From NCBI RefSeq assembly GCF_002224125.1, contig NZ_NCSM01000019.1:66994-130993 (forward strand): a DNA stretch of 64,000 nucleotides, in the 5' to 3' direction. Each line of letters starts with the position of its first letter. Positions within the stretch are counted from its first letter, which is position 1. Under the pieces are notes generated by a model that saw nothing but the letters and a program-made list of their open reading frames with translations, was not told the DNA's origin and ran no database searches. The DNA comes from Streptomyces sp. NBS 14/10 (GTDB lineage: Bacteria > Actinomycetota > Actinomycetes > Streptomycetales > Streptomycetaceae). The position numbers were made by a program, and so were the translations under genes. Positions 1 to 10,181 of this stretch are shown in pieces.

Positions 1-1
1 G

Positions 2-313
2 GCCAAGGCGGCGCGCCCGACCGAGGTCGCCGAGTCGGCGGCCACCACACCCGTGGCGCAGGACCACGCGGACGCCGTGGTGAATTCGATGCTCGTGATG
101 GAAGCGCTCGATCAGCTTTCCCCGGACCACCGGGATGTGCTGAGGGAGATTTACTTCCAGGGAAGAAGCGTCGCCGAAGCGGCGAAAAGTCTCGGGATTC
201 CACCCGGAACCGTGAAGTCGCGGTCACACTATGCCTTGAAGGCACTGCGTGAAATGTACAGGGACAAACCGACGACGGCGAAGCTCGTCGCGCTGAAGGA
301 GGTGGCGGTGTGA
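2..313 (+). CDS. RNA polymerase sigma factor, ECF-like (C-terminal part, 5' end outside window)
   Basis: The reading frame is open to the left window edge, so only the last 103 residues are present. They carry a sigma region 4 fold: the segment from LSPDHRDVL through PPGTVKSRSHYALKAL is the helix-turn-helix that reads the -35 element. An in-frame GTG at position 53 exists, but the coding frame continues upstream of it, so it is internal. The stop overlaps the GTG of the next gene by 4 bp, so the sigma and anti-sigma factors are translationally coupled. The regulon cannot be read from this fragment. Confidence 0.9.
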   Translation, partial: AKAARPTEVAESAATTPVAQDHADAVVNSMLVMEALDQLSPDHRDVLREIYFQGRSVAEAAKSLGIPPGTVKSRSHYALKALREMYRDKPTTAKLVALKEVAV

Positions 314-1026
314 GCATTCAGCAGCATGACAACAGCGAACTGCTCGGCGCCTACGTTCTCGGTGCGCTGGATGAGCAGGAGGTGCGGGCCATCGACGAAC
401 ATGTGGCGTCGTGCCGGAGATGCCGCGACGAACTGGACGGGCTGCGGGAGATGGAGTCCGCGCTGGGTGAGGTGCCCCCCGAGGCGTTTCTCGACGGTCC
501 GCCGGACGGCGGAGATCTGCTGCTGCAGCGCACCCTGCGGCAGGCCCGCGGCGAACGCGAGGGCATGGAGCGCAGACAACGGGTGGTCCTGGCCGCCGTC
601 GCGGCGGTCGCGGCGGCGGCCGTACTGGGCGGCGGTGTGCTGATCGGCCGGCACACCGGCGGGCAGCCGACGGAGATCGCGGAGCGCCCGCCGACCTCGA
701 CGTCGGCTCCGGCCACTCCCCCGGCCGGTACGAAGGTGGCCTCGGTGACAAGCGCCGCGACGGGCAGCCGGATGACGGTACGGGTGACCCCGGCGGCCGA
801 CTGGGTCCGGATCAACGCTTCGGTCAAGGGCATCCCGGCGGGTGAGCGCTGCCGCTTGGTGGTGGTGTCCGAGGACGGCAGCCGCGAAGTGGCCGGCAGC
901 TGGCTCGTCTCGGGCGAGAAGAAGGGGGCCAACCTCGACGGCTCGGCGGCCGTACCGGCCGGCCAGATCGCCAAGGTCGTGGTGGAGAACGACAAGGGCA
1001 AGGAGTACGTGTCGGCCGAACTCTGA
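310..1026 (+). CDS. Anti-sigma factor with zinc-binding motif, one-pass membrane protein
   Basis: This 238-aa protein has the H-X3-C-X2-C motif of zinc-binding anti-sigma domains at H31, C35 and C38. The N-terminal cytosolic part should bind the sigma factor encoded just upstream. A hydrophobic Ala/Val segment at about residues 92-113 is a single transmembrane helix. The C-terminal 120 residues look like an RskA-type extracytoplasmic domain. The GTG start overlaps the sigma stop (GTGA). The product probably holds its sigma factor inactive at the membrane until an envelope or redox signal arrives; the signal itself is not visible. Confidence 0.88.
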   Translation: MSIQQHDNSELLGAYVLGALDEQEVRAIDEHVASCRRCRDELDGLREMESALGEVPPEAFLDGPPDGGDLLLQRTLRQARGEREGMERRQRVVLAAVAAVAAAAVLGGGVLIGRHTGGQPTEIAERPPTSTSAPATPPAGTKVASVTSAATGSRMTVRVTPAADWVRINASVKGIPAGERCRLVVVSEDGSREVAGSWLVSGEKKGANLDGSAAVPAGQIAKVVVENDKGKEYVSAEL

Positions 1027-1196
1027 CTCTGACGAAGGGCCAGTCCCGTCCCCGTCAGCACACTCCGATCAGCATGTCCCTCCCCCGGCCGGACCCGCCG
1101 CGCGCGGGCACCCCCGGCCGGGGCGAGGGCGTACCGGGCCGACTCGCGCCGAGCGTGCGGGCCAGCGAGAATGCTGGGGGAAGAGGAGGACTCTCG

Positions 1197-2114
1197 ATGC
1201 CTGGGACACGTCCGATTCTCGTGACCGGGGCCGCAGGCAGTGTCGGGGCCGTCGGCCGCACCGTGGTGGAACTTCTCCGCGCGAATGAACTCCCCGTGCG
1301 CGCTTTTGTGCGCCGGGAGGACGAGCGGGCGCAGGCGCTGCGCGCCACGGGCGCGGAAGTGTTCGTCGGCGATCTCACGAACCCCGGGGACGTGGGCCGA
1401 GCCATGGCGGACTGCAGGCGGGTTTATTTCGGTATGGGCGTTTCCGCGCAGTATCTGGAGGCCGCGATCAACACCGCGGCCATCGCGCGCGACCGCGGAC
1501 ACCTGGAGGTGTTCGTCAACATGTCGCAGATGACCGTGGCCCAGATGAGCGCCACGAGCACCTCGGAATCGACCCAGCAGCGCCAGCACCGGCTGGTCGA
1601 ACAGGCCCTCAACTGGTCGGGCCTGCCGATGACCCATATTCGGCCCACCGTGTTCATGGAGAACCCGCTCTTCCAGATCTTCGCGTACGCCTCGATCAAG
1701 AAGAGCGACACGATCCGGCTGCCGTTCGGCTCAGGGAAGACCTCGCCCATCGCCGCCCGGGATGTGGCGGAGGTCGTGGCGACGGTCCTGATGGATCCGG
1801 GCCCGTACCTCGGGAACACGTATCACCTCACTGGTGGCGCCTCCCGCGATATGACGGCCATGGCCGCGGAGTTCTCCGCCGCGCTGGGGCGAAAGATCAC
1901 ATACGTCGATGTGCCCTATGACCAGTGGCTTCAGCAGGAGCTTGCCACCCAGGGCCTCCCCGAGCACGTGTTCAATCACATGTCCACGATGGCGCGGCTC
2001 CACGCCGAGAACCGCTACGACCGCGCCACGGACGATGTCAGCACGATCCTCGGCCGGCAGCCGACGAGCGTGGCGGGCTTTGTGGAGAGCCACCCCGAGT
2101 TCTTCGGGGAGTGA
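1197..2114 (+). CDS. NmrA-like NAD(P)-binding oxidoreductase (atypical SDR)
   Basis: The ATG at 1197 follows a good ribosome site (GGAGGA, 1185-1190). It gives 305 aa that begin with a beta strand and a G-X-X-G-X-X-G dinucleotide loop (GAAGSVGAVG, about residues 11-20). The rest follows the NmrA/YtfG layout, in which the cofactor loop precedes a variable substrate domain (HIRPTVFMENPLF near residue 150, then a TYHLTGG segment). Such proteins are NAD(P)-dependent reductases or redox sensors; the substrate is unknown. The frame stays open upstream of 1197 without another convincing start. It stands alone between the anti-sigma gene and a pseudogene on the other strand. Confidence 0.85.
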   Translation: MPGTRPILVTGAAGSVGAVGRTVVELLRANELPVRAFVRREDERAQALRATGAEVFVGDLTNPGDVGRAMADCRRVYFGMGVSAQYLEAAINTAAIARDRGHLEVFVNMSQMTVAQMSATSTSESTQQRQHRLVEQALNWSGLPMTHIRPTVFMENPLFQIFAYASIKKSDTIRLPFGSGKTSPIAARDVAEVVATVLMDPGPYLGNTYHLTGGASRDMTAMAAEFSAALGRKITYVDVPYDQWLQQELATQGLPEHVFNHMSTMARLHAENRYDRATDDVSTILGRQPTSVAGFVESHPEFFGE

Positions 2115-2115
2115 G

Positions 2116-2535
2116 TCACCCCGCGGGGGCGGCTCCCGTCAGCAGTCCGCCCAGGAACCGCCCGGTGTGCGAGGACGGGTGGGTCGCGAGCTGTTCCGGG
2201 GTGCCCTCGGCGATGACCTCGCCGCCGCGGTGTCCGCCGTCCGGGCCCATGTCGATCAGCCAGTGCCGGCGAGTCCGAGCGCGGTCTCCACGGACTCCGT
2301 CAGCCGCTGCCTGACACCGGGCTTGACGGCCACCCGGTCCACCACCACATCGATGGAGTGCTTCTTGCGCTTGTCCAGCGCGGGCGGTGTGGCGAGCGCG
2401 TGGACCCGGCCGTCGACCCGGACCCTGCTGAATCCGTCAGCGCTCAACTGGCGGAAGATATCGGCGTGTTCACCCTTGCGGGGCGCGGGCGACCGGGGCC
2501 GGCACCGACAGGCGGGCGGGGCACCCTTGACGACG
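2116..2535 (-). pseudogene. Decayed UvrA-like excinuclease ATPase gene, internally deleted and frameshifted
   Basis: On the minus strand, about 2271-2490 encodes a UvrA N-terminal stretch ([20 protein letters not shown], then [15 protein letters not shown]). It is followed directly by the UvrA C-terminal end ([31 protein letters not shown]) and a TGA at 2116-2118. In intact UvrA proteins these blocks lie roughly 600 residues apart, so the middle, including the signature and Walker regions, is gone. The frame changes at the junction near 2270. A second frameshift near 2485 separates an APVARAP-like remnant that precedes KGEH. The remnant could derive from UvrA or from a UvrA2/DrrC-type paralogue. 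Confidence 0.82.
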
Positions 2536-2727
2536 AGCCGATTACTCACTTTCGAACCGTAACAGAACATCACCGCTGGTGAAGGCGTATACACAGCATC
2601 ATTTCGCTGTGCGGAATATCGCCTTTGAGGGGGAAGTCGACGATGTGAGCAATTACTCCGGGACCGGTCCCGCACGGGCCCCTATAGACTCATAATTCGC
2701 GACGAACCGTAACGGGAGTGTCCGCTT

Positions 2728-5403
2728 ATGCCCTTACCGCACGGTGGATTCGACGGGTTCCCTGACGATTCCAGATCCGAAGTCTTCGTACGTGAGTTCC
2801 TGACCGCGGTGGCTCCGGCGAACCGAAAGAACCTGGCGACGAAGCCGCCACTTTTCATCCTGCGGGTCCCGGGCGACACCGCCCAGTGCGAGGCGGCCGC
2901 ACACCGGGTGCTGGAGGCACTGCGCCGGTCGATCGACGACAGCGGCAGGCTCGTGCCGTACGCACATCTGACCGCAGGCCCGGACACCGAACTGCTCTCC
3001 GAGCGCGCGGGCGGCTGCCTCCAGGTCCCCCCGCACATGGTGCCGGACCGCTTTCCGCACTTCCAGGTGGTCCGGGATCTGGTGACCTACCTCAGGGAAC
3101 ATCCGGCGCGCTGGCCCGGAGCGCGCGCCAGGGAGCTGCGGGAACACGCCTGCGATCGGCAACAGGCCGAACACCGCGGCCTGCTGGGGAGGCTCCCGGC
3201 GAGCGACCCCCCGGCGGACACCGTCCGCGGGTGGCTGCTGCGCGTCGGCTGGCTGTCGGTGACCCGGAGACTTCCCCGCCGACTGTGGTCCTGGTGGACA
3301 TCGGCGAAGGTGATGCGCGCCTGGCTGGCGGACCTGCCGGTGGCGGCGGGCGGCCGGACGCTGTTCGCGGTGCTGGACCAGGTGGCCGCCGTCCAGGCAG
3401 TGCGGCTGAGGACCAATCCGCACCACGACGAAGCCCTCCAGGAACTGGAGGAGCTGCTGGTGCGGGCGCTGCTGGAGGACCTGCGCACCCCGCCCGTCGG
3501 CGGGGTCCTGCCCAGGCGGCGGCGCCGCACCGCGCGGCCGGTGCTCCTGGTGGAGTTGCCGCCGACCGGGGCGCAGGGCGCCCGTGGCGCCGAGCGTTTC
3601 CTGCGCGCGCTGCACCGGATGCGGGACACCGCGGCGCAGCCGGGGCCGCTGGTCATAGCCGTCGGGCAGCCGTCCCCGGCGCTCCTCGCCGAGCTGGGCG
3701 GCCCGCCGGAGAGCAACTTCACCCAGGCCGGGCTCCAGCTGGGCCACCGGGACGGCCCGCCGGTCCTGGTGACCTTCAGCGAGGCCGCGCTCGCGGGCCC
3801 CGGGCTGCCCGTGGGGCCGGTGGCGCCGAGGACCTTCCGGCTGAGCTGGCGGACCACCACGTCCATCGCGGCGGCCCTCGCGGCGCTGGCCCTGGTCGGC
3901 ACGGGCCTGACCGTGAGCCGCACCCTGCCGGGCCCCGAGGATCGCTCCTGCGTCGGCGGCAGCCGGTCCGTCGCCGAGTCCGCCCGCGCCACACCGGTCC
4001 GTATGACCCCGAAGGCCTGGTACGACGCGGCGCGCGGGGCGATCGACACCGAGAACGAGCGCGCCGAGCGGTTCGCCGGCCAAGGGCGGACCGTACGGAC
4101 CGTGGTGGCCTTCGGGTCCAGCAGACCGCGGGACGAGACGGACGCCCTGTTCGACGGGACGATCCCGGAGCTGCGCGGTATCGCCCTGTGGCAGCGGAGG
4201 CTGAACGACGAGGCGGTCTCGGACGACTCGCTGGTGCCGCTGCGCGTGGAGGTGCGCACCACGGGCGAGAACTTCCAGGACGCCGAACAGGCGGCCCGGA
4301 GGCTGGTCGAGGAGACCCGCCACGAGGACGCGCCGGGGCGTGCGGACTACGAGAAGGTCGTGGGCGTCCTCGGCTACGCACAGAGCCGGGACACGACCAA
4401 GGCCGCCCTCCGGGTGCTCGGCGCGGCCGGAATCCCCGCGGTCGGGACCACCGCCACCGCCGACGAGATGCTGGACGGCCCGGCGAGCCTGAACTACTGG
4501 CCCTCCACCCCGTCCAACTCCACCGAGGCACGCATCGAGGCCGACTTCGCCGGCCAGGAGAACATCGTGGCGACACGCGGCGAGAGGCAGAACATCTGCT
4601 CCCCGGCGAAGCGGGCGCTGGTGATCGAAAGCTCGGCGGACCTCTACAGCAAGAGCCTCGCGGACAAGTTCCGCACCGAATTCCCGGGCCCCACCTCGGT
4701 GTTCAACTTCGACCAGGACGGTGACTTCCGGTTCGCCCCGGCCGGTTCGACCAGTGTGCACAGCGCCGTCGAACTCGCCAACCAGCTGTGCCGGGCGCTG
4801 CGGACGGATCCGGACTCGGTCGTGTACTGGTCGGCGCGGGCCCGCGACTTCACCGCCTTCATCAACGCCATGGACCTCCGGGGCACCTGCGTCGACCACG
4901 ACATCACGGTCCTCGGCGGCAACGACCTGACCAACGTCGCGATGACCGGGGAGCTCAGCGACAAGAGCTGGCTGCGGCTGTACTACTCGGCCCACCGCAT
5001 GCCGCTCACCGACCCACGCACCAGCGCCAGGACCCGGCAGTTCGCCAAGGAGTACGACCACTTCGTCCGGACCACCACGGACGGGGACGACCCCTGGCGG
5101 CAGGACGGCCACTCCGCGGTGTCCTATGACGCCGTCCACATGCTGTCGCAGGCAATCGACCAGGCCCGGCTGCGCGACCCGGACGTCGAGCGGGAGTCCG
5201 TCCTCATCGCCCTCGGCGCCGGTGTCACCTTCGACGGAGCCACCGGATACGTCTCGTACGACCAGGGCAGCAACGCGCCACCCCGGGACAAGACCCTGGT
5301 CCTGCTGCGCCAAGTGGCACAGCGACCGGAAGCGGTGGTGGCCTGCGGGGCGTACCGGCCGGACACCTCGAGCCGTACGACTGGCGCACCGTGCGCACGC
5401 TGA
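2728..5403 (+). CDS. Large one-pass membrane protein with extracellular type I periplasmic-binding (ABC substrate-binding-like) domain
   Basis: This 891-aa protein has a long cytosolic N-terminal region (1-375), one transmembrane helix (about 378-398, SIAAALAALALVGTGL) and an extracellular C-terminal part (400-891). The C-terminal part resembles a branched-chain amino-acid/ANF-type binding fold: a GVLGYAQSRDT segment, TVFNFDQDG, SYDAVHMLSQAID and the closing SYDQGS. No lipobox or ABC partner genes are nearby, so a sensor role is more likely than transport. The N-terminal region has strands reminiscent of a STAND/AAA-type NTPase (ARPVLLVELP, PLVIAVGQP), but I see no P-loop. The ATG follows CGGGAGTG. 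Confidence 0.7.
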   Translation: MPLPHGGFDGFPDDSRSEVFVREFLTAVAPANRKNLATKPPLFILRVPGDTAQCEAAAHRVLEALRRSIDDSGRLVPYAHLTAGPDTELLSERAGGCLQVPPHMVPDRFPHFQVVRDLVTYLREHPARWPGARARELREHACDRQQAEHRGLLGRLPASDPPADTVRGWLLRVGWLSVTRRLPRRLWSWWTSAKVMRAWLADLPVAAGGRTLFAVLDQVAAVQAVRLRTNPHHDEALQELEELLVRALLEDLRTPPVGGVLPRRRRRTARPVLLVELPPTGAQGARGAERFLRALHRMRDTAAQPGPLVIAVGQPSPALLAELGGPPESNFTQAGLQLGHRDGPPVLVTFSEAALAGPGLPVGPVAPRTFRLSWRTTTSIAAALAALALVGTGLTVSRTLPGPEDRSCVGGSRSVAESARATPVRMTPKAWYDAARGAIDTENERAERFAGQGRTVRTVVAFGSSRPRDETDALFDGTIPELRGIALWQRRLNDEAVSDDSLVPLRVEVRTTGENFQDAEQAARRLVEETRHEDAPGRADYEKVVGVLGYAQSRDTTKAALRVLGAAGIPAVGTTATADEMLDGPASLNYWPSTPSNSTEARIEADFAGQENIVATRGERQNICSPAKRALVIESSADLYSKSLADKFRTEFPGPTSVFNFDQDGDFRFAPAGSTSVHSAVELANQLCRALRTDPDSVVYWSARARDFTAFINAMDLRGTCVDHDITVLGGNDLTNVAMTGELSDKSWLRLYYSAHRMPLTDPRTSARTRQFAKEYDHFVRTTTDGDDPWRQDGHSAVSYDAVHMLSQAIDQARLRDPDVERESVLIALGAGVTFDGATGYVSYDQGSNAPPRDKTLVLLRQVAQRPEAVVACGAYRPDTSSRTTGAPCAR

Positions 5404-5466
5404 CGCTCACGGTCGGTCACGGAGACCGGTGGCCCGGGGCGGATCACACGTCGGCGCCCGATCGGC

Positions 5467-6967
<1,501 letters not shown>

Positions 6968-6992
6968 CGGCCCCTGGTCACTCACGCACGAG

Positions 6993-7033
6993 GCGGCGGC
7001 CTCGCCCGGTTCCGATCCGGGCGAGGCCGCCGC
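6993..7033. terminator. Bidirectional hairpin terminator between argG and the ABC permease gene
   Basis: A perfect 17-bp GC-rich stem (6993-7009 with 7017-7033) encloses a 7-nt loop and is followed by GTTTCG. It lies between two convergent genes and can serve both. Confidence 0.8.
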
Positions 7034-7051
7034 GTTTCGTATGGCGGGGCA

Positions 7052-9340
7052 CTACTCGTTGTGCAGCACCTCCGCGATCGTCAGCCGCGCCGCGCGCCGC
7101 GCCGGGATCAGGGCGCCCAGCACCCCGATCACCAGGCCCGCCAGGGCCAGGCCGACCAGGGCCGGGGGGTGCCAGACATCCGTCATGTACGAGGGCAGGG
7201 CGATGTCCACCGCGTCCGTCATCCGCGGCACCACCAGGTCGTATCCCGCGATGCCCAGCGGAATACCGAGCAGGGAGCCGGCCGCGCCGAGCACCGCCAT
7301 CGACGTCACCATCATCGCGGTGACCTGGCGTGGCGTCATGCCGATGGACTTGAGCATGCCCAGGTCGCGGCGGCGGTCGCGGGTGTTGAGGACGACCGTG
7401 TTGAAGACACCCAAGGCGGCGACGACGGTCAGCATCAGGGTGAGGGCCGCAGCGGAGCCGTTGATGGCCTGGGCGGCGGGGTCCGGGCTGGTCAGTTCCA
7501 GGTCGGCTCCGGGCTCGGCGGCCCTGACCGCGCGCGCGTAGGCGTCCGCGTCCGCTCCGTCCCGGAGCTTGATGTGGTACTCGAAGGGCACCTCCTGGGG
7601 GAACAGTGCCATCATCGTCGACCAGTCGCCGATGACCAGCCGGTTGTTCTGCTCCATGACCTCACCGACGACGACCACCACCACCTCCCGGCGATCGCCC
7701 TTCTCCAGCGTGAGGTGATCGCCGATCCGCAGGCCGTGCTGGCGCAGGAAGGCCGAACTGGCCGTGACCTCACCCGTTCCGCGGGTCCACCGACCCTTGG
7801 TGAGCACGCTGTTCAGCTGGGGACGGTCGCCCCGGCGCGCCCCGAACATGACGTTCCCTGCCGAACCGGCCATGTGGACGTCGATGAGCGAGGCAGCGGT
7901 GACCTCGCGCGCACCCGGCAGCGAGCGCAGCAGGGACTCGAGCTCCCTGTCGCTGTGCCTGACATCGCTCGCGTACACCGAGACCTGGTAGGCGTCCTGC
8001 CCCGCGGTCGCGAACCGGGTCATTGTGGTGGCCAGACCGGTCGCGAACGTCACCGTGGTCACCCCGAGGAGCACGGCGGCGAGCGTGAGCGCGCTGCGGC
8101 CCGGCCGGGCGAAGGGCAGGCCCACCCCCAGGCTCACCGACCGGGGCAGCCTGCTGCCCGCCAACCGGCGCTGGACGCCGAGCGCCCTGCCGGCGCGCGG
8201 GGCGCTCCCCGCGCTGATCGCCCGCGCCGCGGAGAGCCTGTGTGCGCGCACCGCGGGGAGCAGCGCGGCGAGGGCGCAGACCACGGGCATGCCGAGCAGG
8301 GCGAGCGCGTTCACCCAGGGCGGCACGCCGGCGTAGTCTCGGAGCACCCCCGAGTCGGGGCCGGTGAACACGAACCAGAAGAACGGGCGCGAGGCCAGGT
8401 TGCCGACGGCGGTGCCGAGCACGCAGCCGACGACGGCGGGCAGGGAGATCATGGTCAGGTAGACGGCGACGACTTGACCCGGTGTGAACCCGAGGGCCTT
8501 GAGAATGCCGATGTGCCGGAAGCCCGAAATCACGGCACCGCTGACCACGTTGGCCACGATGAGTACCGCCACCGTGATGCCGAGGATGCCGAAGGCCAGC
8601 AGATAGGCGGCATAGAACCGGGCCGGGCCGGCTGTCCGGTGTTTGAGGGTGAGATACGACTCCGAGGCGGTCAGGGCACCTTTCGGCAGCCCTTGGACCA
8701 CCGTGGCCAGCTGCGCGCGCAGCCGGGCGTCCGACGATGCGTCCGTGAAGCGGAAGAGCATCTGGGCGGCGGTCGGGTGCAGGGCCGCGATCTGGTCGGG
8801 CGCGACCCAGGCGTCCGCCGCACGGCTGAGTTCGAAGGCGAACCCGACGATGGTGAGCGTCGGCCCGGAGGGCAGCCGGATCCGCTTGCCCAAGTCGTGC
8901 GCGGTCCAGTCCGTCTGCCGGTTCAGGACGACCTCACCCGGCCGGGTGGCCCAACGGCCCGCCCAGAGATCCACCCGGTCCACCGGGCCCCCTGGGCCGG
9001 GGCGGCCCACGAACGTGACCGGGCCGCCGAGACCGTGCTGCCCCGGCCTCGGTATGTCGACCGTCGCCTGGGCGAAGGGCCCTGCGGCGGCCTCGACTCC
9101 GGGCCGCCGGGCCGCCCGCGCCAACTGTCCGTCCGAGACCTTGGCGGGATCGAACACGGCGACCACATGCGGGCCGCGCTGCTTGCCGAAGGTCCTCTCG
9201 AAGGGAGACGAGGCCGAGTCGACCAGGCCGAGTGCGACCACGATCGCCGCTGTCGAGACCAGCGTGACGAGCCCGATGACGATCGTCTGGAGCCTGCGCC
9301 GCCGTACCGCCGCGCGCGCCGCCCGCCACACGGCCCTCAT
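7052..9340 (-). CDS. ABC transporter permease, FtsX/MacB type
   Basis: This 762-aa permease starts with a basic segment and a first membrane helix (RRRRLQTIVIGLVTLV). It contains two FtsX-like units: one with a large extracellular domain followed by helices near YLLAFGILGITVAVL, and a second ending in LTLMLTVVAALGVFNTVVLNTRDRRRDLGMLKSIGMTPRQV. The RDLGMLKSIGMTP signature is typical of MacB-like exporters and bacitracin/antimicrobial-peptide resistance permeases. The ATG overlaps the ATPase stop (ATGA). These systems move lipids or peptides out of the membrane or act as mechanotransducers. The divergent two-component pair is the probable regulator. Confidence 0.9.
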   Translation of the reverse strand: MRAVWRAARAAVRRRRLQTIVIGLVTLVSTAAIVVALGLVDSASSPFERTFGKQRGPHVVAVFDPAKVSDGQLARAARRPGVEAAAGPFAQATVDIPRPGQHGLGGPVTFVGRPGPGGPVDRVDLWAGRWATRPGEVVLNRQTDWTAHDLGKRIRLPSGPTLTIVGFAFELSRAADAWVAPDQIAALHPTAAQMLFRFTDASSDARLRAQLATVVQGLPKGALTASESYLTLKHRTAGPARFYAAYLLAFGILGITVAVLIVANVVSGAVISGFRHIGILKALGFTPGQVVAVYLTMISLPAVVGCVLGTAVGNLASRPFFWFVFTGPDSGVLRDYAGVPPWVNALALLGMPVVCALAALLPAVRAHRLSAARAISAGSAPRAGRALGVQRRLAGSRLPRSVSLGVGLPFARPGRSALTLAAVLLGVTTVTFATGLATTMTRFATAGQDAYQVSVYASDVRHSDRELESLLRSLPGAREVTAASLIDVHMAGSAGNVMFGARRGDRPQLNSVLTKGRWTRGTGEVTASSAFLRQHGLRIGDHLTLEKGDRREVVVVVVGEVMEQNNRLVIGDWSTMMALFPQEVPFEYHIKLRDGADADAYARAVRAAEPGADLELTSPDPAAQAINGSAAALTLMLTVVAALGVFNTVVLNTRDRRRDLGMLKSIGMTPRQVTAMMVTSMAVLGAAGSLLGIPLGIAGYDLVVPRMTDAVDIALPSYMTDVWHPPALVGLALAGLVIGVLGALIPARRAARLTIAEVLHNE

Positions 9341-10044
9341 GCGGACGCCTCCAGGGTCTGCTCGCCGGTCACCCGGCCGTCGGCGAGGAGGACCAGCCGG
9401 CTGGCGCAGCGCCGTGCCAGGTGCTCGTCGTGCGTCACCATGATCAGCGTCTGGCCGATCTGGTTGAGGTCCAGCAGCAGGTCCATCACCTGCTCGCCGG
9501 CCCGGCTGTCCAGCGCGCCGGTCGGTTCGTCGGCCAGCAGCAGGGCGGGGCGGTTCATCAGCGCCCGGGCCACCGCGACCCGCTGCCGCTCGCCGCCGCT
9601 GAGCACCGCCGGATAGGCCCGGGCGCGGTCCTCGATGCCCAGTTCCTCGAAGAGTTCCAGCGCGCGGCGGCGGGCCTGCCGGGCGGGGGTGCCGGTCAGC
9701 TGCGCGGCCAGGGCGACGTTGTCGAGCGCCGACAGGTCGTCGACGAGGTTGAAGAACTGGAAGACCATGCCGATGCGGCGCCGCCGGTACAGGGCGAGAC
9801 CCTTCTCGCTCAGCTCCCCCACGTTCTCGCCGTGCACGGTGACCGTGCCGTCCGTCGGACGGTCCAGACCGGCGACCATGTTGAGCAGGGTGGACTTTCC
9901 GCACCCCGAGGGCCCCATCACCGCGACCGCCTCCCCGGCCCGGATCTCCAGGGACACGCCGTCCAGCGCCGTCGTCTCCCCGTATTCCTTGCGTACGCCG
10001 TCGAGCCGTACGACGACCTCTGCGCTGCTGTGATCGGTGAACAT
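9337..10044 (-). CDS. ABC transporter ATPase, LolD/MacB type
   Basis: The 235-aa ATPase has Walker A GPSGCGKST, the signature LSGGERQRVAVARAL and Walker B LLLADEPTGAL, followed by a switch histidine in VTHDEHLA. This layout marks the LolD/MacB-like family that partners FtsX-type permeases. The ATG at 10044 starts the conserved region; an in-frame ATG at 10080 would add 12 residues, but its purine-rich tract sits right against the start. It is the first gene of the two-gene exporter operon and overlaps the permease by 4 bp. It faces the histidine kinase gene across a 137-bp divergent region rich in inverted repeats. Confidence 0.93.
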   Translation of the reverse strand: MFTDHSSAEVVVRLDGVRKEYGETTALDGVSLEIRAGEAVAVMGPSGCGKSTLLNMVAGLDRPTDGTVTVHGENVGELSEKGLALYRRRRIGMVFQFFNLVDDLSALDNVALAAQLTGTPARQARRRALELFEELGIEDRARAYPAVLSGGERQRVAVARALMNRPALLLADEPTGALDSRAGEQVMDLLLDLNQIGQTLIMVTHDEHLARRCASRLVLLADGRVTGEQTLEASA

Positions 10045-10077
10045 GCACAGGACGCTAAACGGGGAGCCCGGCCCGGA

Positions 10078-10138
10078 CATCCCTCCCCGGATGGCACCTT
10101 CTCGCCCGCCTCATCCCCGGGATGCAGGGCCTGCATCC
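10078..10138. promoter_or_regulatory. Inverted-repeat array (CATCC/GGATG half-sites) between exporter and two-component genes
   Basis: A perfect 9-bp inverted repeat, GGATGCAGG-G-CCTGCATCC, lies at 10120-10138. CATCC or GGATG half-sites also occur at 10078-10082, 10089-10093 and 10112-10116. Its place between the divergent ABC and histidine-kinase operons fits a binding site for the encoded response regulator; that assignment is inference. Confidence 0.5.
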
Positions 10139-10181
10139 ACAGGCTGATGCGGATCCCGGGGCGGTCTGCCACAGTGGCCCC

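Noticed and set aside
2553..2713. CGAACCGTAAC repeated upstream of the receptor-like gene (2553-2563 and 2703-2713)
   Set aside because: Only 11 bp and two copies; the role cannot be separated from chance, although a shared regulatory site is possible.
2734..5313. An 859-codon open frame on the minus strand opposite the receptor-like gene
   Set aside because: It is an antisense shadow of GC-rich coding DNA: its residues are dominated by Arg, Gly, Val and His with no domain motif, whereas the plus strand encodes a membrane helix and a binding-protein fold.
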